This document shows positions 24,131 through 38,300 of a stretch of DNA of 64,000 bases, piece after piece (position 1 is the first letter of the stretch; the number at the start of each line of letters is the position of its first letter). The DNA is from Sweltsa coloradensis (lineage: Eukaryota; Arthropoda; Insecta; Plecoptera; Chloroperlidae). The translations under genes were made by a program, and so were the position numbers. The notes under the pieces were generated by a model that searched no databases, was not told where the DNA came from, and saw nothing but the letters and a program-made list of their open reading frames with translations. The stretch lies in contig JAMZAV010000027.1 in assembly GCA_024449915.1 (NCBI GenBank), positions 372,001-436,000 on the forward strand. The letters are read 5' to 3'.

Positions 24131-26095
24131 ACTGAACCAGTAGTACCATGCACCGACTAATAACCTTGAAGATACCCGTGAGCCATTTACACACAAACAC
24201 TTACAAATTTCAACAAACAATTACAACAGTAGCGTCAGACCGCCAAATTTACTCACACAATCATCGTTTTGTCTATGATACCAATTATTACTAGTATAAC
24301 ACAGTATAACGTTACAATCAAATTGGGGAAGTATATAACTTGAACAGAACTCGTCCCTACTTAATAAGTCTACATTATTTATTTTCAACTCTTTATACAC
24401 ATTCTTTATTCGTTTCAACTAAATGTTTCATTTAGTACAAAAATTCCATGTATTAAAACATAAGTATAGTAATTTTGTATTTATTCACACTATTTGAAAA
24501 TAAATCAGTATGTGACGTTGTTGTATTCGAGGACTGGTGTCAAGTTACAAGTTAAATAATATACGAATATTAAATTGAGATTGTTCACCACACACAAACA
24601 CATGAATCATTGAGGTTTGTTTGTTCACCCAATATCGTTTTGATAGCGATGCTTTGATGACACCTATTCGTTGGGTACACACACGCTGTTAATATTTAAC
24701 CTCAAACCAAACATTAACTAACAACATAACAGCGTTAGTTGGTTTGTGGTTGGCATTGAAAGTAATTCAATGCTCAGAATTTGCCAGGTCGGTGTGAATA
24801 ATATTAACCGTAGAACAATATAATGACAACACAAATAAAAAATAAATATTGGCGAAGGGCGTTTGGATTAGTTGTAGTTCAAGCTAGCGCGTAGGTGTAG
24901 CACTATGATCCAAACCTACACTAGGGACTATACAGTATGTCAAACTTCAGTTTCACAAAATACTGTAACACAATAACATTGTATAATATAAAGGAATTCT
25001 AATTAGAAAGTAGAAAACAAAGGTAAATTTAGTTTGAAACTAACTAAATTTGAAGACAATAATTAAACATAATAAAATTTATACTTTAATATGCCGCTGG
25101 CTTAGTGTCGCTTTGAACAAAATATTTCAATTCCAGTGCTGAACCCACCCTCCCTAGCTTATTAGTTAGCTTTTAAAAAAAAAAAAATACTAGAGAAATT
25201 AGTTTGCACGTCAGAGTTTTTGCTTTGATGTTATTTCTGCTTTATAATTTCTCCGTAAGGATAATATTTTTACTTTCAATTGCAAACTAGAAATTGTGAT
25301 TCCAGCTCTTGTATTATACACGAGATCATTTTTTGCTGTATGTGATTTTTGAAACCTTACATTCCCAATTTTTTTTTTAAACAATTGTGAAAAATGTTGA
25401 ATAATAACAGAGTATAACGCTAGGCTATATCAATACAATTTCTTGGTTTTGATTTCATCATTGGGACATTGTTATGCGCTATCAATGATACTTCTTCGTC
25501 TTCATTGATTTGATTCGATCGACTTTTGCTATAGTTGTATCAGTACGCACGGATGATTGCGGCAGGTAAGGGGATAATAATATTAACATCTCGTGCATAT
25601 AAATTTCTTATGTGATTGTCTTTCTTATATTTGACTATTTCTTTTGACTTACGCTTAACTATCAAGTCTAAGCACCACTACCTAGGTTAATAACGTAGCT
25701 AAAGTGGTTCTTCAGGAATGTATATTAAGTTGTGCATTGTTCGATATAACGTATACTGCTATTATGTATTTGGAATATTTTGCTGCTATCTATATTTTCG
25801 CATTCTTTATTGTTCAACAGATAAAAAACTAAGTGATGTGGAGTTGTGTACCATTAATATTATCATTTTGATTTATTATTTTAATTACCGTTCTTCATAA
25901 CACAAGGATCACCCTCGCAATGTGTTGAAGTAAGGGGTTAGTTAGAATATTGCATGTGAGCTCAGTATGTAGAACTTATCCCAACATTCAGCGTATTATT
26001 CATTACTAAAGAATCCGAGTGAAATACCTTCATTCATTTCTATTAGTTGTTGGAATACTTAAGAAATACTCACTTATGTATTCAATTCGAAATGA
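24131..26095. other. AT-rich non-coding stretch
   Basis: No gene, RNA or element could be supported. Confidence 0.4.
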
Positions 26096-26264
26096 AAAAT
26101 AAAATAAAATAAAATAAAAATAGAGTCTATACCCACTCATTGTGCATCATGCTGCATCATGAAGCTCATGTGGGGGACTTTGATTTAAAGCGGACCGGGC
26201 CAACCATACCAGCGACGTCGCAATGATGGCCAGCCAGAGATCGACGTTTGTAAAAAGTAATCCT
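26096..26264 (-). mobile_element. SINE family A, 3' fragment
   Basis: Minus-strand copy of the SINE 3' end: an AAAAT-repeat tail at 26096-26120, then the complement of the conserved GGGTATAGACTCTA-type terminus and the body to the GATCGACGTT segment. The usual CAGTTATATAACTG is replaced by a duplicated TGCATCATG. The tRNA part is missing. Confidence 0.6.
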
Positions 26265-27921
26265 AATTTCTTTCGGCTTATTTGTTAACTTTTAAGCCGC
26301 TGCTTCTTGTAACTTACCGGGTATGTATAGACTCATGTTTCTCGGTTATACCATTGTCAATATTTAGCCAACATCATTGCCCATAACGATATAGTTCCAC
26401 TGTAAAGTATCTAACTGTTAATTTTAAATGCTAGTCAGCCTACGGTCATGATCTGTACATTTTCATGTCGAGCGACTTTGCATCAAAGCAACACATTTCA
26501 AGGATCTTTGAAATGAAATTCGAAGAGCCTTGTTCCAAGTCAGAATAATTATACTCTGTGTAAAACAATCAATTTGCTCTAGTAAGGATATATTTTTATT
26601 ATTTTAAAAACTCATCCAAGATATTTATATTTAAAATCACATTAATATTTTTTTTAAATAAATACATGTGCTGTTGATTTTTTTTGAAGCTGGAATTGCA
26701 GAGATTATAATTACTTACAGTGATCTCAGCAGTTGCCAATGCATGTGACATAAATACACTAGGTTTAACTTTTCACTGTGGTCTTTGTTCTTGATTTATG
26801 TAATACCTAGCAGACCTACTTATAGTTACTAGGAATGTCGTTAGCATCGGTAGTATTGGAAGTTCCTCGCAGCTCCAAACACATATCCAATAGTTACACG
26901 TGCGATAGTATTCCAATCGATAAACTAATGTACTAGTTCGTTGTCTGATCTGCATTAATATCAGGCTAAAAAATATATATCTAACTCAATTGGGGCGGTA
27001 AATAGTTTGCATGGAAAGGGCAAAAAAGGATGGGTGCCTCAGAGGCCTTGTCGCTAGTATTCAGTGCATCATGGGTGCAAGTAATATGGCGCCTTGTCGG
27101 AGTTATAATTAGTTCCTGTTTATATTTTAGAGGCGAGAGAGTAAACGCGACCATTTGTCGGCGATTGTCTGCAATGCATGTGTTTAAAGTGGGAGGAGCT
27201 CTCGCGCAATATTGGGTTAGTAAACTGAACTGTTTTTCATGGGTTAGCGGTTCATCGTTTGAGCAGTGTAACTCAACTGCGCGCCTTCCAATCATACGGG
27301 TAATTATGAACCCCGGCAAAAAGTACCTCACTGATCTCGACCTACTCTATGACGTCACAGCAAGGAATCATTAGCGCATCGATAAGCAAATAGTGCATAC
27401 GTGGTGGACTGGAATTACAGCGTTGTTAACACCTTGGTGCTAATCAAAGCAAATAAAGGTTGAAAGGCAAATAGCAAAAATGTAGGCAGAGCATGTCGAA
27501 ATTATACCAAATTGAGCTAAGAGCTGTAATTACAAGTTATGTCAACAAAATGATGAAGTTCATAACCAAGGTAATTGGAGGAAATTATGTTTCCTAGTAA
27601 ATTAAATTTTTATTTGACAGCGGGTCCAGCGTACTTGAAAGTATGCAAAGTACAATATAACGCGAATAAAACTACAAGTGTGAAAATATGCCACGTTTTC
27701 AGCATCATTATTTTGTGTGATGCAAATTAGTATAAAAAGTCAACATTAAAAAAAGGTTTTGTTTGTATTTGTTGTAAATATAGAAGATTGTAAGAATAAA
27801 AATACTGCCCCTAGGAATCGTAATGTGATCTATGATAAAACACATTTTTCTCTCATAGAATCAAAACAGAAACGTCCATACTTTTGTTCATTATTAGTAA
27901 ATAAATTATAATATAAATAAA
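26265..27921. other. non-coding stretch with one unassigned frame
   Basis: A 114-codon plus frame at 27030-27374 is overlapped by a 116-codon minus frame at 26981-27331. Neither has a recognised domain. The interval 27000-27370 is less AT-rich than its surroundings and contains TGACGTCA at 27350-27357, a CRE-type palindrome, so it could be a regulatory region. I cannot support a gene. Confidence 0.3.
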
Positions 27922-28320
27922 TTTTATTTTGAGTCTGCCCACTCAGTTATATAACTGATTTTCAGTGGGGACTTTAAATCAAAGCGACCAAGCCAACCCT
28001 GCAGGCCCGATGCAATCGACGAGTGAGCGATAACCAACGAAGATCGATATTTTTAATAGGAATATAGCAATCAGTGGTATGGACAGTGCGAACACCCGCG
28101 AATCAACGCCAGAATCAAAAAGCCGATTCAGAACAACTCTGAAATTTATTATGTGCTTCGTTGCTAGACGGCTCCAAGTCACCGTTTACAACTCCTAAGA
28201 TATGAACTGATGGACTTAAGTCCAAATCAGAAGTTAAAAAACTTCTGACTATAAGCGGGAATCGAACCTGACCTTCTGCATTGGAAGCAGATACGCTAAC
28301 AACAAGACCAAGTTTCAGGC
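27922..28320 (-). mobile_element. tRNA-derived SINE family A, nearly complete
   Basis: Minus-strand copy colinear with 46453-46870. On the minus strand it begins with a tRNA-like head (GGTCTTGTTGTTAGCGTATC, then TTCCAATGCAGAAGGTCAGG and GGTTCGATTCCCGC as B box). It runs through a hairpin-like AGAAGTTTTTTAACTTCT and ends in CAGTTATATAACTGAGTGGG with a TAAA-type tail (left side, about 27905-27930). Recognisable along its whole ~400 bp. Confidence 0.78.
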
Positions 28321-31149
28321 TGCAAAATAATAGTCTTTTCTTTATATAAACGAATTTATTTCAACAAATATTATTAGGCCTATATCTTTTTGTGATTTTA
28401 ACTGTTGTTCGATGTGAATTTTTAAATTAATTTTGATGTTGTCACCTAAATTTAACTAGGCATATCTTTGTTCAACCATGATGAGTGGCTAAAGATGGTA
28501 TAGGGACTGTCTATAACCTTAAAGTGGGCGACCTGTCACTTCATGGGACAGGTAAAAATACATTTTATTAATAATAATAATAACAAACATTGTTGCTATG
28601 CTATTCTAAACCAAAAGCAACGAACCAGTTCACTGGGATTCTATTTTATACTGTAATAGTCCAACACATCCGGTACGGGTAGTTTGTATTCGCCAAACGT
28701 GCTTGAAAGATGAAAATTTCGGTCTACAACAGCTAAAACAATAATTAATATATTTATAGGGGTAGTTATATAAATAACATTATTATAATTCAAGCAATCA
28801 GATACTAAACACGAGATGGGCATCGTATTAAGTTACTTTTTTATTTATGTATTAATATTTTTCTCCAATAGGGAAAAATAAAGGTATTCCGTTGTCAGGC
28901 GCGATACTATTATGCACTGTTCGAGGTTCGAGTTCTACCTCCCAGCAGAGGAAACCCCACACACAGTCCCAGCTATCAAGCCTGGCTGTCGCGGTAAAGT
29001 TTCGAAGTCTGGCACTGTCATAAATCCTCCCTTCTATTTTCTACGTTAATCTAAACCACGTCACAGTTGTACTTTTTATCCCGTACATGCCTCTTCTAAG
29101 CTTCACTTCTACGTCGCAACAGCGGTGTAGTGTAGTGTACTGGATGATACAGTCACACTTGCAAACAAGTTGAAGTAAAGCGTCCCGGATGTTCGGTTTT
29201 ACTCACGGCTGAGGTGCATATGTTTTACATGTACATATAAAACTAGTTTAATTTTAAATCAACCCCAAGAGAGAGAAGGTATTTACAGCTCGACTGATAG
29301 AAGTACATCAATCACGAATAGCTAGCAAACGAATTAAGTACAGGGTATTCGTGCCCTGGCGCACTTCTACCCCGAATCCGTTCAGATATACAGCTTTAAT
29401 TTAAGCCCCAATTCATCCGTTATTCAAATTCGAGTTTTCTCCCTACTCACCACTGTTGGTCGATTCATTTATTATCTTGATTTGTGGCATTGAACCTCGT
29501 GTCCCTGCTCGTGAACGATTGTAATTTAACACCGGCGCGGGGCGTGGTGTTCCTACGGCGGACTATACGGTTTATAGCGCAAGCAGACACTCGGCAAAAT
29601 ACCGAAATATGTTGCCACTTGAGTGCACAGTTAATTGCGAGCAGCGGAGTCAAGCGTTATCGACCTTTGTGCGCAAACAATGCGTAGAATTACTTGTACA
29701 AACAAAAACCACGAGGGGCTGGGTCAGCTAAACTACTAGCTAGTGATAACCGATGACGGTAATTTGTAATAGGAAGTGTACAAAAACATTTCGAGTCTCG
29801 AGGAGCAATTACTGGTAACATTGCTGGAAAGACCGCACTGGAATCTACCAATTAAACGAGAGTGTAGAAAGCTTCGTCTACGTTAAACTGAAATACCACC
29901 AATTATTATAAGTGGAGTGTTTTATTACAACTTAATGTGGGCTTTATTAAGCATCAGGGAATATTACGACGTGGATCAACTAAATATAATTATAAACTAC
30001 ATAACTCCTTAGTTTTGTTAGAATATCTAAATTAAGACTCATTATTTCAGTTTATTTGTATAAATTATTGAGACTTTTCTCTACATAGCACCTTTGGTGT
30101 AAACTTTGATTATTTCTGTTATAAAGAGTTCATAAAACGATAAAACTAAATATGTAGTTTAAAATCAGTCATCTAATAATATTGCTCTATACCTCCCGTA
30201 TGCTTTAATTAATGTCGTGAGCAGCCGCTCCTCGCATCTTAATTTTAAATATTCTTTCCACTATAAATGTATTCACGAAACAGTTCGAAAACAATATAAA
30301 CTAACAATATTTCAATTAACGATTAAATAAATTACCCCAAGAAATATGTAAAAATACAAAAATGTGATTGAGCGTACTTAGAATGGCTACGGAAGAGCAT
30401 AACACGTTTGGGATTTAACTAGAAATTCAGCTTGAGCTAAGTCGTAAAGAAGAAGAAGAGAGAAACTGAGATAGTTAGGACGACGGGGAAGCGAGTTTTA
30501 TGCAGAATGTGTGAAAACGACTGCGAAAGACTCGCAAGAAGTCGACTCGACTCGTTGATGGAAGTAACACTGACACATTAATATACTGCAGACCTTCCTT
30601 CAACTATGCAGCCGCTTCGAGCTGGGGGGAGAATTAGATCCATGACTCTGATTGTTCGCGTCTTGTGCATTAGCGTTACTGCGATGCGATGTCACTTACA
30701 CACCTAAACTTTGCTCTGTAATTTAACGGGATTGCTAGCAAATTAGAGAGAGCAAAAGCATGAGAAATTTATTAATTTTGAGACAAGTTTTGCAATTATT
30801 TTTTATTTATTTGTACATTTCACAATGACTTCAGTAAATGAATTTCTCACTTTCACACTTCCCGGCTAGAAACGTGATATAAAATGCCAATTTAGAATAT
30901 TTCAATGTATTTATTAATTTTATAGTAGTTCAAAAGAGTCTATGAGTGCATGTAGTTAATTGGCCTGTAAATCATTTTGACACTAATACACGGATTCTAA
31001 TTATATAGGCTCAAGTAAATTGAAAAAACTTGGACCTTCTTAGTTGCTATAAGGGGTCAAAGCGTCCGACCGGCAATTGGGAGATGCACAGATGATTTTG
31101 TAATTTATGGTTTGATTTCCATACAACAATTAATGTTAATCTAACTTTC
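28321..31149. other. AT-rich non-coding stretch
   Basis: No gene. A hairpin (ACCTGTC, GACAGGT) at about 28530-28552 with a following AT-rich, AATAAT-type tail to about 28587 looks like a plus-strand retroposon 3' end. A B-box-like word, GGTTCGAGTTC, near 28925 may be an old SINE head. A less AT-rich patch lies at 29490-29690 with short overlapping frames and no recognisable product. Confidence 0.4.
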
Positions 31150-31585
31150 AGGGTGGTTATGAGTGACATTTCTTAAGAGATACAAATGCGTATGTATACA
31201 AGTACAAGGACAAACAGAGGAAGTGGATCTCGAGAAAAGAGGCATCTATGAACCGACGGTGAACTATTACAAAGAGCATTATGATTTTAACACAATAGGT
31301 GTAACAGGGCTAATGATAGGAACAAGAGGGACAATTCCAGTATTTTTTTAAACTTTCAGGAAAAGATTTTGTATAACAAGTAGTCTAAGGGATGAGATTG
31401 TTGTATGTATTCTTCGATGGTCCTTTCGTATTTTTAGAAACCACTTGTATAGTAAATAGGTTATATTTTAGATATTTGTTAAATGTTAATTTTTAATTTC
31501 AATGTATTATTTATCATTATTGATTGTTATTCTGTGTCGCAAGGCAACAGCGCTTGCTGCAGAGACCAATAAAGTTTCATTATAT
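31150..31585 (+). pseudogene. LINE reverse-transcriptase polyprotein, C-terminal remnant
   Basis: A plus-strand frame (31163-31351, then in frame past one TAA to about 31459) reads YEPTVNYYKEHY, GVTGLMIGTRGTIPVFF, stop, FRKRFCITSSLRDEIVV, then ILRWSFRIFRNHLY. From memory this is the conserved C-terminal tail of non-LTR retrotransposon pol proteins: the hydrophobic GLMIGARGTIP-type block, a KRF block, and a terminal IL-NHLY. A 3' untranslated stretch follows, with GGCAACAGCGCTTGCTGCAG and AATAAAG near 31568. The rest of the element upstream is absent, as in 5'-truncated insertions. Catalytic YADD-type motif not present. Confidence 0.6.
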
Positions 31586-34500
31586 TATACACATAGTTAA
31601 AATAAAATGGAATCTTCATTTTTTTTCATCCGAATGGATATACAAAATGATAAAAAAACATACTGTTACCCTATCCAGAAAGTTCGTCGCTAAAGTTATG
31701 AGAAGTCCAACTCAAAACTTTCTAGTCAAATCCCACAGTCAATTCTTATCGTTCTAAACTTTTACGTGGGAAACCGATTTGTAAAGCACAGATGTACAAA
31801 AAACCTTCGATGCGTTTTGACTTGAACGATGTCCCAGATACTGAAGAACTACATATTGCAGACATGAACGTAAATTACCTACATACTTATTTTAAGAAAA
31901 ATATCATTTTATTAATAAATTACACACAGTTTTACCTCAAAATAATTCTTTACAGAAATGCTTTTACACCATTTTATGTAAATTAAAGTTCATAATTACA
32001 ACTTGAAATTCGATCCACAAGTAAAATTTACGACATATTATGGATATAATATATTTATGTAATCTTACTACAATGTGCACGAACTATATATATTTAAACA
32101 ATATTAATGGGTGAGTGTAAAAAAGACGACAAATACGTGTTAAAAAATGTACTGCTTATTCAGCCGTACTTGATTCAGCCATAAACAAGATATAATAAAA
32201 TAATTTGAGCATAATAACACGAAACCCCTAATAACATTTAATTTAAACTGCAATACTTTGAAACGTTGGCACTTTTATATAATATGTCCGGTTTTATATT
32301 TGAAGCTCACAATGCAAATCAAAGTCCTACTCGTTTGTATAGACTGTCGTCATGTTACCATAATCTATGTAACCTCTCTCTCGCGCGATTATTATAGGGG
32401 CTACGTGTTCGCTGTTTGTCATTTGCATACGTATGTAGGTGCGTGTACGTGTGTGCCATTGTATTGCATAGATATCAGTCGTTCAGTTTACTCAAAATAA
32501 AATTGTATTGTTGTTTACAGCTATTCTTTTAAGAAGTAATGTTCTCACAAGAAAAACAACTATAGAATAATTAATTTTAAGTATTTCGAGCTCGTGCTCC
32601 CATTTAATTGAGAAACTAAATATGTGCATGCTTATTACCACCGTGTAATTATGTAACTTAATGCTTATTACTACCAAAGTCAACAAAAATCAATAACTAT
32701 TCCGCATCTATATTGGCAAATCGAAAGAAATTGCATATTTTTATTTCGGGGCAGTCTTGAGATGTGTTTTGTGATTTACTCTAATACTAGGACACTTCGT
32801 TTTTTCTTTTCAAATAACAGATTTAATTCGAGAATGTATCGTTTATCTTGATACTCGTTGTGTTAATACGATAAGTACAAATAGCTAGTACTCGTACTCA
32901 CACTCTGAAACAAATTAATTAGTGATGATTGATGAGTTCGTGAGTTAAGTAAGTTTGGATAAGAATAATTTATTTTATAATGCGGTTGAAAGACACATTT
33001 TGTGTTTCGTTGCTATGCCATTTTCTGGCAATCGTCACAATTTTGTATTGTTCGTGTTATTGCAACTGTGGGTTCACGTAATTAATTACCCATAACCCAT
33101 GGAAGTAACAAGGTGAACTATGAATGGTAGGCGTGCAATTACTAAGTGATATGCTATACATTTCGATAGTTTCATTTTGTTTTACTAAAGGTCAACTTAA
33201 TGCATACATTGTTAATGATTTGTATCACACAAATTCGCAATTTTGTTCCTGACCATAAAAATATCGTTGAATGTAACTTGTGAAGTTTATATCGAATCAG
33301 AATTAAAATGTTGGATTTAAATCAAATAGTTATAATTCAAAGTTAAATTGGAGAAACTAAATTGATTCCTCGCTACAAAAATAAAGTTTTGGAAAGCAGT
33401 TTTGTTAATGAAATTAAAAGTAATTTTAAACTTTGACTTTCTATTAACATTGCGAATGACCTCTACCCTGCCGTAGTGTTTATTTCATTACTCCCATCTA
33501 TCCAAGTTTCAATGTTTACACCTGTTTAAATGAAAACGTTTTACAACCAAACCAACTTTGTTTCGAATTGAATTGAACTGAACACAAACCTTCACCTATG
33601 AGACAATTCGACTCGTCTACCTATAAAACACAAGTCCAACAGTAGTCCGGGCACGCAGTACACACGCATTTTAAGTGGTCGTAAAGTAAACTGCTGTATA
33701 CATTGAAGAGGCTTTCAACTATTCTAACCTCCCTCTATTCACCTTGTTTCAAAGAAACTCGTAAATCGGTCTGTCCTATTTCCCCAGCTCGATTGTTTTC
33801 TTTACGAGAAAGTCATCCACATTTCAATTGTGCTTAGACGAAATAGAGCAGAAAATGTGTTGTTAAAGTGAACTGTACGGATGGAAGATTCCAAAGGGTT
33901 CGTTTCAGCTAAATGAAACGATACTATTGTAAATATCGTTTTCAGTTTTACGATATCTGTGTGAACAATGCAATTTGTTTTATCTGCATGGGTGAAAAAC
34001 AGCGATTATTCCTCTAGAACTTCGAGTTTCTTTCGTTGTTTAATTTGAAGATTTCCAACACTTGACTTGCCTTTATACTCTTATGCCACCTTCTGACTCT
34101 GGGGGATATATAGTGGAAAGCCCAATATATTCATCAACATTCGACAGCAATCGTTATTGTTTACTTTCAGTAAGTGCGTTCTTATGCCCTTAATCTGATT
34201 TATTTTAATCTGTATTAGTCTAGTCGACAACATACATATAATACAACAACATTACTATTTAACATTGAGACAATCAAGTCAACACATCAAATTTAATAAT
34301 AGTTAAAAACAAATGATTTACCTAAAATAAAATAAAACGTAATACGATGCATATTTTAAAAGTATTTTAGAGAATTTCTGGCATGCACAACCTCGTTTTT
34401 GACTGGCTTTACGAAGTTGCTACTTTTGAGTATTTGATCCTGTCAAGTTTTTGCTCGGCTCCTACGCATCACGTCGCACAGGAAGAAGATGGACACGGAC

Positions 34501-35308
34501 AAGTCACCCTCTGTCTTAAAGAACCGAGGACGAGCTTGGGGTGGCGGGGGGGGGGGGGGGGGGGGGGGGGGATTGTAATAAAAATTCCTTAAATACATTT
34601 CAGGCGTAGGAAATATAATATATTGTTCACGAAAAGAAAAAAAATATCTAATTTCAACACGCACCGTAAATTTATTTAATCAACATATTTGTCTTGTTTC
34701 TGGAAAAGAATTGGCACAAATTATACTTTGCTAATGAGAAGCACGTGTACTAACGCAGATCGCTTCGAAACAATAAATCGAGCTGTTTTTAACGATAAAA
34801 CTAACAACGAAATTGTTTAAAATATTAAAATGTATGAAATCTAATTTTCCAAATTTGAGTGGAATAATAGAGAAACTGTCTGTTTGTTATTTATGATAAT
34901 GAAATTTAATTTGCACTCGATGTAAGCATTTTACAGATACGTAACTAGTTAGTCGTGGCTACAACCCACAAGCCGCTAGAAAGAATGTTGGGTTTTCTCT
35001 GGGCAACTTCTGAGTCTATACACATGCTGTGGAGAATACTGGCGTAGAAATTAGGAAAGCCACGCGCCAAGATATCGCTAGCAACCTTTTCCATGGATGT
35101 TTTGCCCCAAAACTTATAAAACTCACCAATCAATTTCTAGTCTATTCGTTATTTGTTTTCTTCAATACGATATTGCTCATGAACGATCGTTTTCTTGTGA
35201 AAAAAATGCATAATCAATGTATTTATATTTATTCAATCGCAGCGACATAAAATGTGAAAAACAATATTATACTACTTTCTTTTCAATCAGGGACCTGCAG
35301 CAGTAAAC
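31586..35308. other. AT-rich non-coding stretch
   Basis: No gene recognised. Noted: a TATATA box at 34107-34112 with an initiator-like TCATCA at 34131 and a donor-like GTAAGT at 34170, and a 26-bp G-run at 34546-34571. Confidence 0.35.
34546..34571. repeat. 26-bp poly-G run
   Basis: Uninterrupted G26 on the plus strand. Such tracts can form G-quadruplexes and are error-prone in sequencing, so the length may be inexact. Confidence 0.9.
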
Positions 35309-38300
35309 GGTATGCGCTACACACTCAAGCACCTTATTACACCAAGCAGAGTTGGGGTGATTTCGAGGTGTTACCCAGCCGTCATGTAACGTGATGTGAA
35401 CTTGAAAACTATCACAATCGAGGGGATTTAGGTACCTGACAACACATGCCAAATTTTATTGGGGTACGATTATTCCTTCTTGGTGAAAAAATGGCTTGAA
35501 ACATGCTCAAAATCACTTTAAGGATGTTAGCTACTGCCTACTACTCCTACTACTGCCTACTACTGCTCACATCTAATACGTCGGCCCGCGATTCTGACCA
35601 GACGGGTGGGACTACAATGTTCATATTTTACATGGACATTAAGGTTATAGAATGATAGTCTCTTTTGAAAAAAAAAGTTGAAAAAGTTTGTTGGAAGGCT
35701 TCCAAATAAAGGTTTTAAAATAAGCCTTAAACACTTGGCATACAATCAACAAGTAACCATAGTTACTTGACACTTGTTGACGGTATAAGCAGAGTTAGGC
35801 GGGAAAGTGCGATACGTAAACAAATAGCGGACATTTAAAATTTTTCTTCTTTGTGTGGAACGAGAAAAGGTGTCATTATACTCTCATAAAACAAATCAGA
35901 AACCGTCCCTGGCCTAGGCCCAGATGTGGAAAATTATTTATAATGCAAAAGTGTAGGTCTAAAGTTCCATTTGGCTATAGGACTAGTAAAATTCATACTT
36001 ACATTACATGTTTGACAAGCCTAGCCAACCCTATGCCAGCACAACATTATGAACTTGCTCAACTGTTTGTTTACATAATTGCAACAATCAAATCATTTCA
36101 TACAACTTGTCTTTCGATTGGCCGGCGTTTATGAAGGCACTGCCATCTAGAATAAATATAGAACTTTTTCGAGCTCTTTGCTATACGCAAATCTTTTTAA
36201 AGTGTTTGGATTTCGTGATACTCTTTCAACCATAGACATCCTATATAATTGGCTAGACCAGCAGTCGGTGGTCCACTTCCGGTACAATTAGAAGCCATCT
36301 TAAAATGACAGTTTACATGTTAATCAAATGGGAGAGATTTGTGGCCAAATAGTTCTCAAGATTGCCGCCAGGTTGACAGGTAAGCATACTAGCTAGCCTT
36401 TAACACCAAATGATTACTAAATTCCCTTATGCAATCACTTCGTATTGTTTCTTTTGTTTAATACCATGCTGCACAAGCTAAAACCATATCAAACAATCCA
36501 GTAAAATACTTTATTGCATTAAAAAAGCATAAATTAAAACACCAAATCGCCATCTTGAAATGGGCCGGTTGAGTCTTCAATTTGCTACGCTCGCGCCTGT
36601 GCGGAGGTATAGGAGACTGCTAATCTAGCCTACTATAGGGGTTTAATTAATATCAATGCTTTCAACTCACAACCCATGACGTTTTCCACGATACCGTTCA
36701 AGAATACCAATTCCTTCGAAAACGAAAACGACTTCGTTTTCAAATTGCGTTTTCAACTCATCTCCCACGAACTCAAGAATTGGGGTCCAGTCCTTATACC
36801 GTCGTTATACCATGGTTATACCACCTATACCCAGGATGTACATGAATCCGGGTCTAGATATTTTACATCCTATTTTGTTACTGCTAATACCATAGAATTT
36901 AAATCAACTTTGATAAAAATATTATATTTTAGCAAATAATTTTGTAATGGAACTTGAAAAAGTAATGAGATCACACACAATAACAAAAACTTGTAGAAAT
37001 ACAGCCAAACCTTACACACTCAAAAGGAATGAGATCTAAAAAAGGGCCAAGCTCATCTACCCTTCCACATAAACGTACAGTGTCCCATAACAGCATCCTC
37101 GAAAAGCTTGGCAAAATAGAATTTGCGATTATTAATTTAACGTAATAGTTTATCCAAGTTCTTTTTTTCTAATTAATTTAAACGTAATAACATGCAAATT
37201 CTATTTTGCCAAGCTTTTCGAGGATGCTGTTATGGGACACTGTACGTTTATGTGGAAGGGTAGATGAGCTTGGCCCTTTTTTTAGATCGCATTTCGTTTG
37301 AGGGTGGTAAGGTGGGGCTGTATTTCTACAAGTTTTTGTTATGTGTGTGATCTCATTACGTTTTCAAGTTCCATTACAAAATTATTTGCTAAAATATAAT
37401 ATTTTTATCAAAGTGATTTAAATTCTATGGTATTAGCAGTAACAATATAGGATGTAAAATATCTAGACCCGGATTCATGTACATCCTGGGTATAGGAGGT
37501 GGTATAACCATGGTATAACGACGGTATAAGGACTGGACCCCAATTCTTGAGTTCGTGGGAGATGAGTTGAAAACGCAATTTGAAAACGAAGTCGTTTTCG
37601 TTTTCGAAGAATTGGTATTCTTGAACGGTATCGTGGAAAACGTCATGGGTTGTGAGTTGAAAGCATTGATATTAATTAAAACCCCTATAGTAGGCTAGAT
37701 TAGCAGTCTCCTATACCTCCGCACGGGCGCGAGCGTAGCAAATTGAAAACTCAACCGGCCCATTTCAAGATGGCGATTTGGTGTTTTAATTTATGCTTTT
37801 TTAATGCAATAAAGTATTTTACTGGATTGTTTGATATGGTTTTAGCTTGTGCAGCATGGTATTAAACAAAAGAAACAATACGAAGTGATTGCATAAGGGA
37901 ATTTACTAATCATTTGGTGTTAAAGGCTAGCTAGTATGCTTACCTGTCAACCTGGCGGCAATCTTGAGAACTATTTGGCCACAAATCTCTCCCATTGATT
38001 AACATGTAAACTGTCATTTTAAGATGGCTTCTAATTGTACCGGAAGTGGACCACCGACTGCTGGTCTAGCCAATTATATAGGATGTCTATGGTTGAAAGA
38101 GTATCACGAAATCCAAACACTTTAAAAAGATTTGCGTATAGCAAAGAGCTCGAAAAAGTTCTATATTTATTCTAGATGGCAGTGCCTTCATAAACGCCGG
38201 CCAATCGAAAGACAAGTTGTATGAAATGATTGATTGTTGCAATTATGTAAACAAACAGTTGAGCAAGTTCATAATGTTGTGCTGGCATAGGGTTGGCTAG

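Noticed and set aside
34383..34664. Frames with poly-glycine and poly-proline
   Set aside because: Produced by the G26 run; no other coding signal.
35853..36134. 93-codon frame present in both arms of the palindrome as a possible conserved gene
   Set aside because: Duplication of the arm duplicates any frame. No known domain; conservation here is not evidence of selection.
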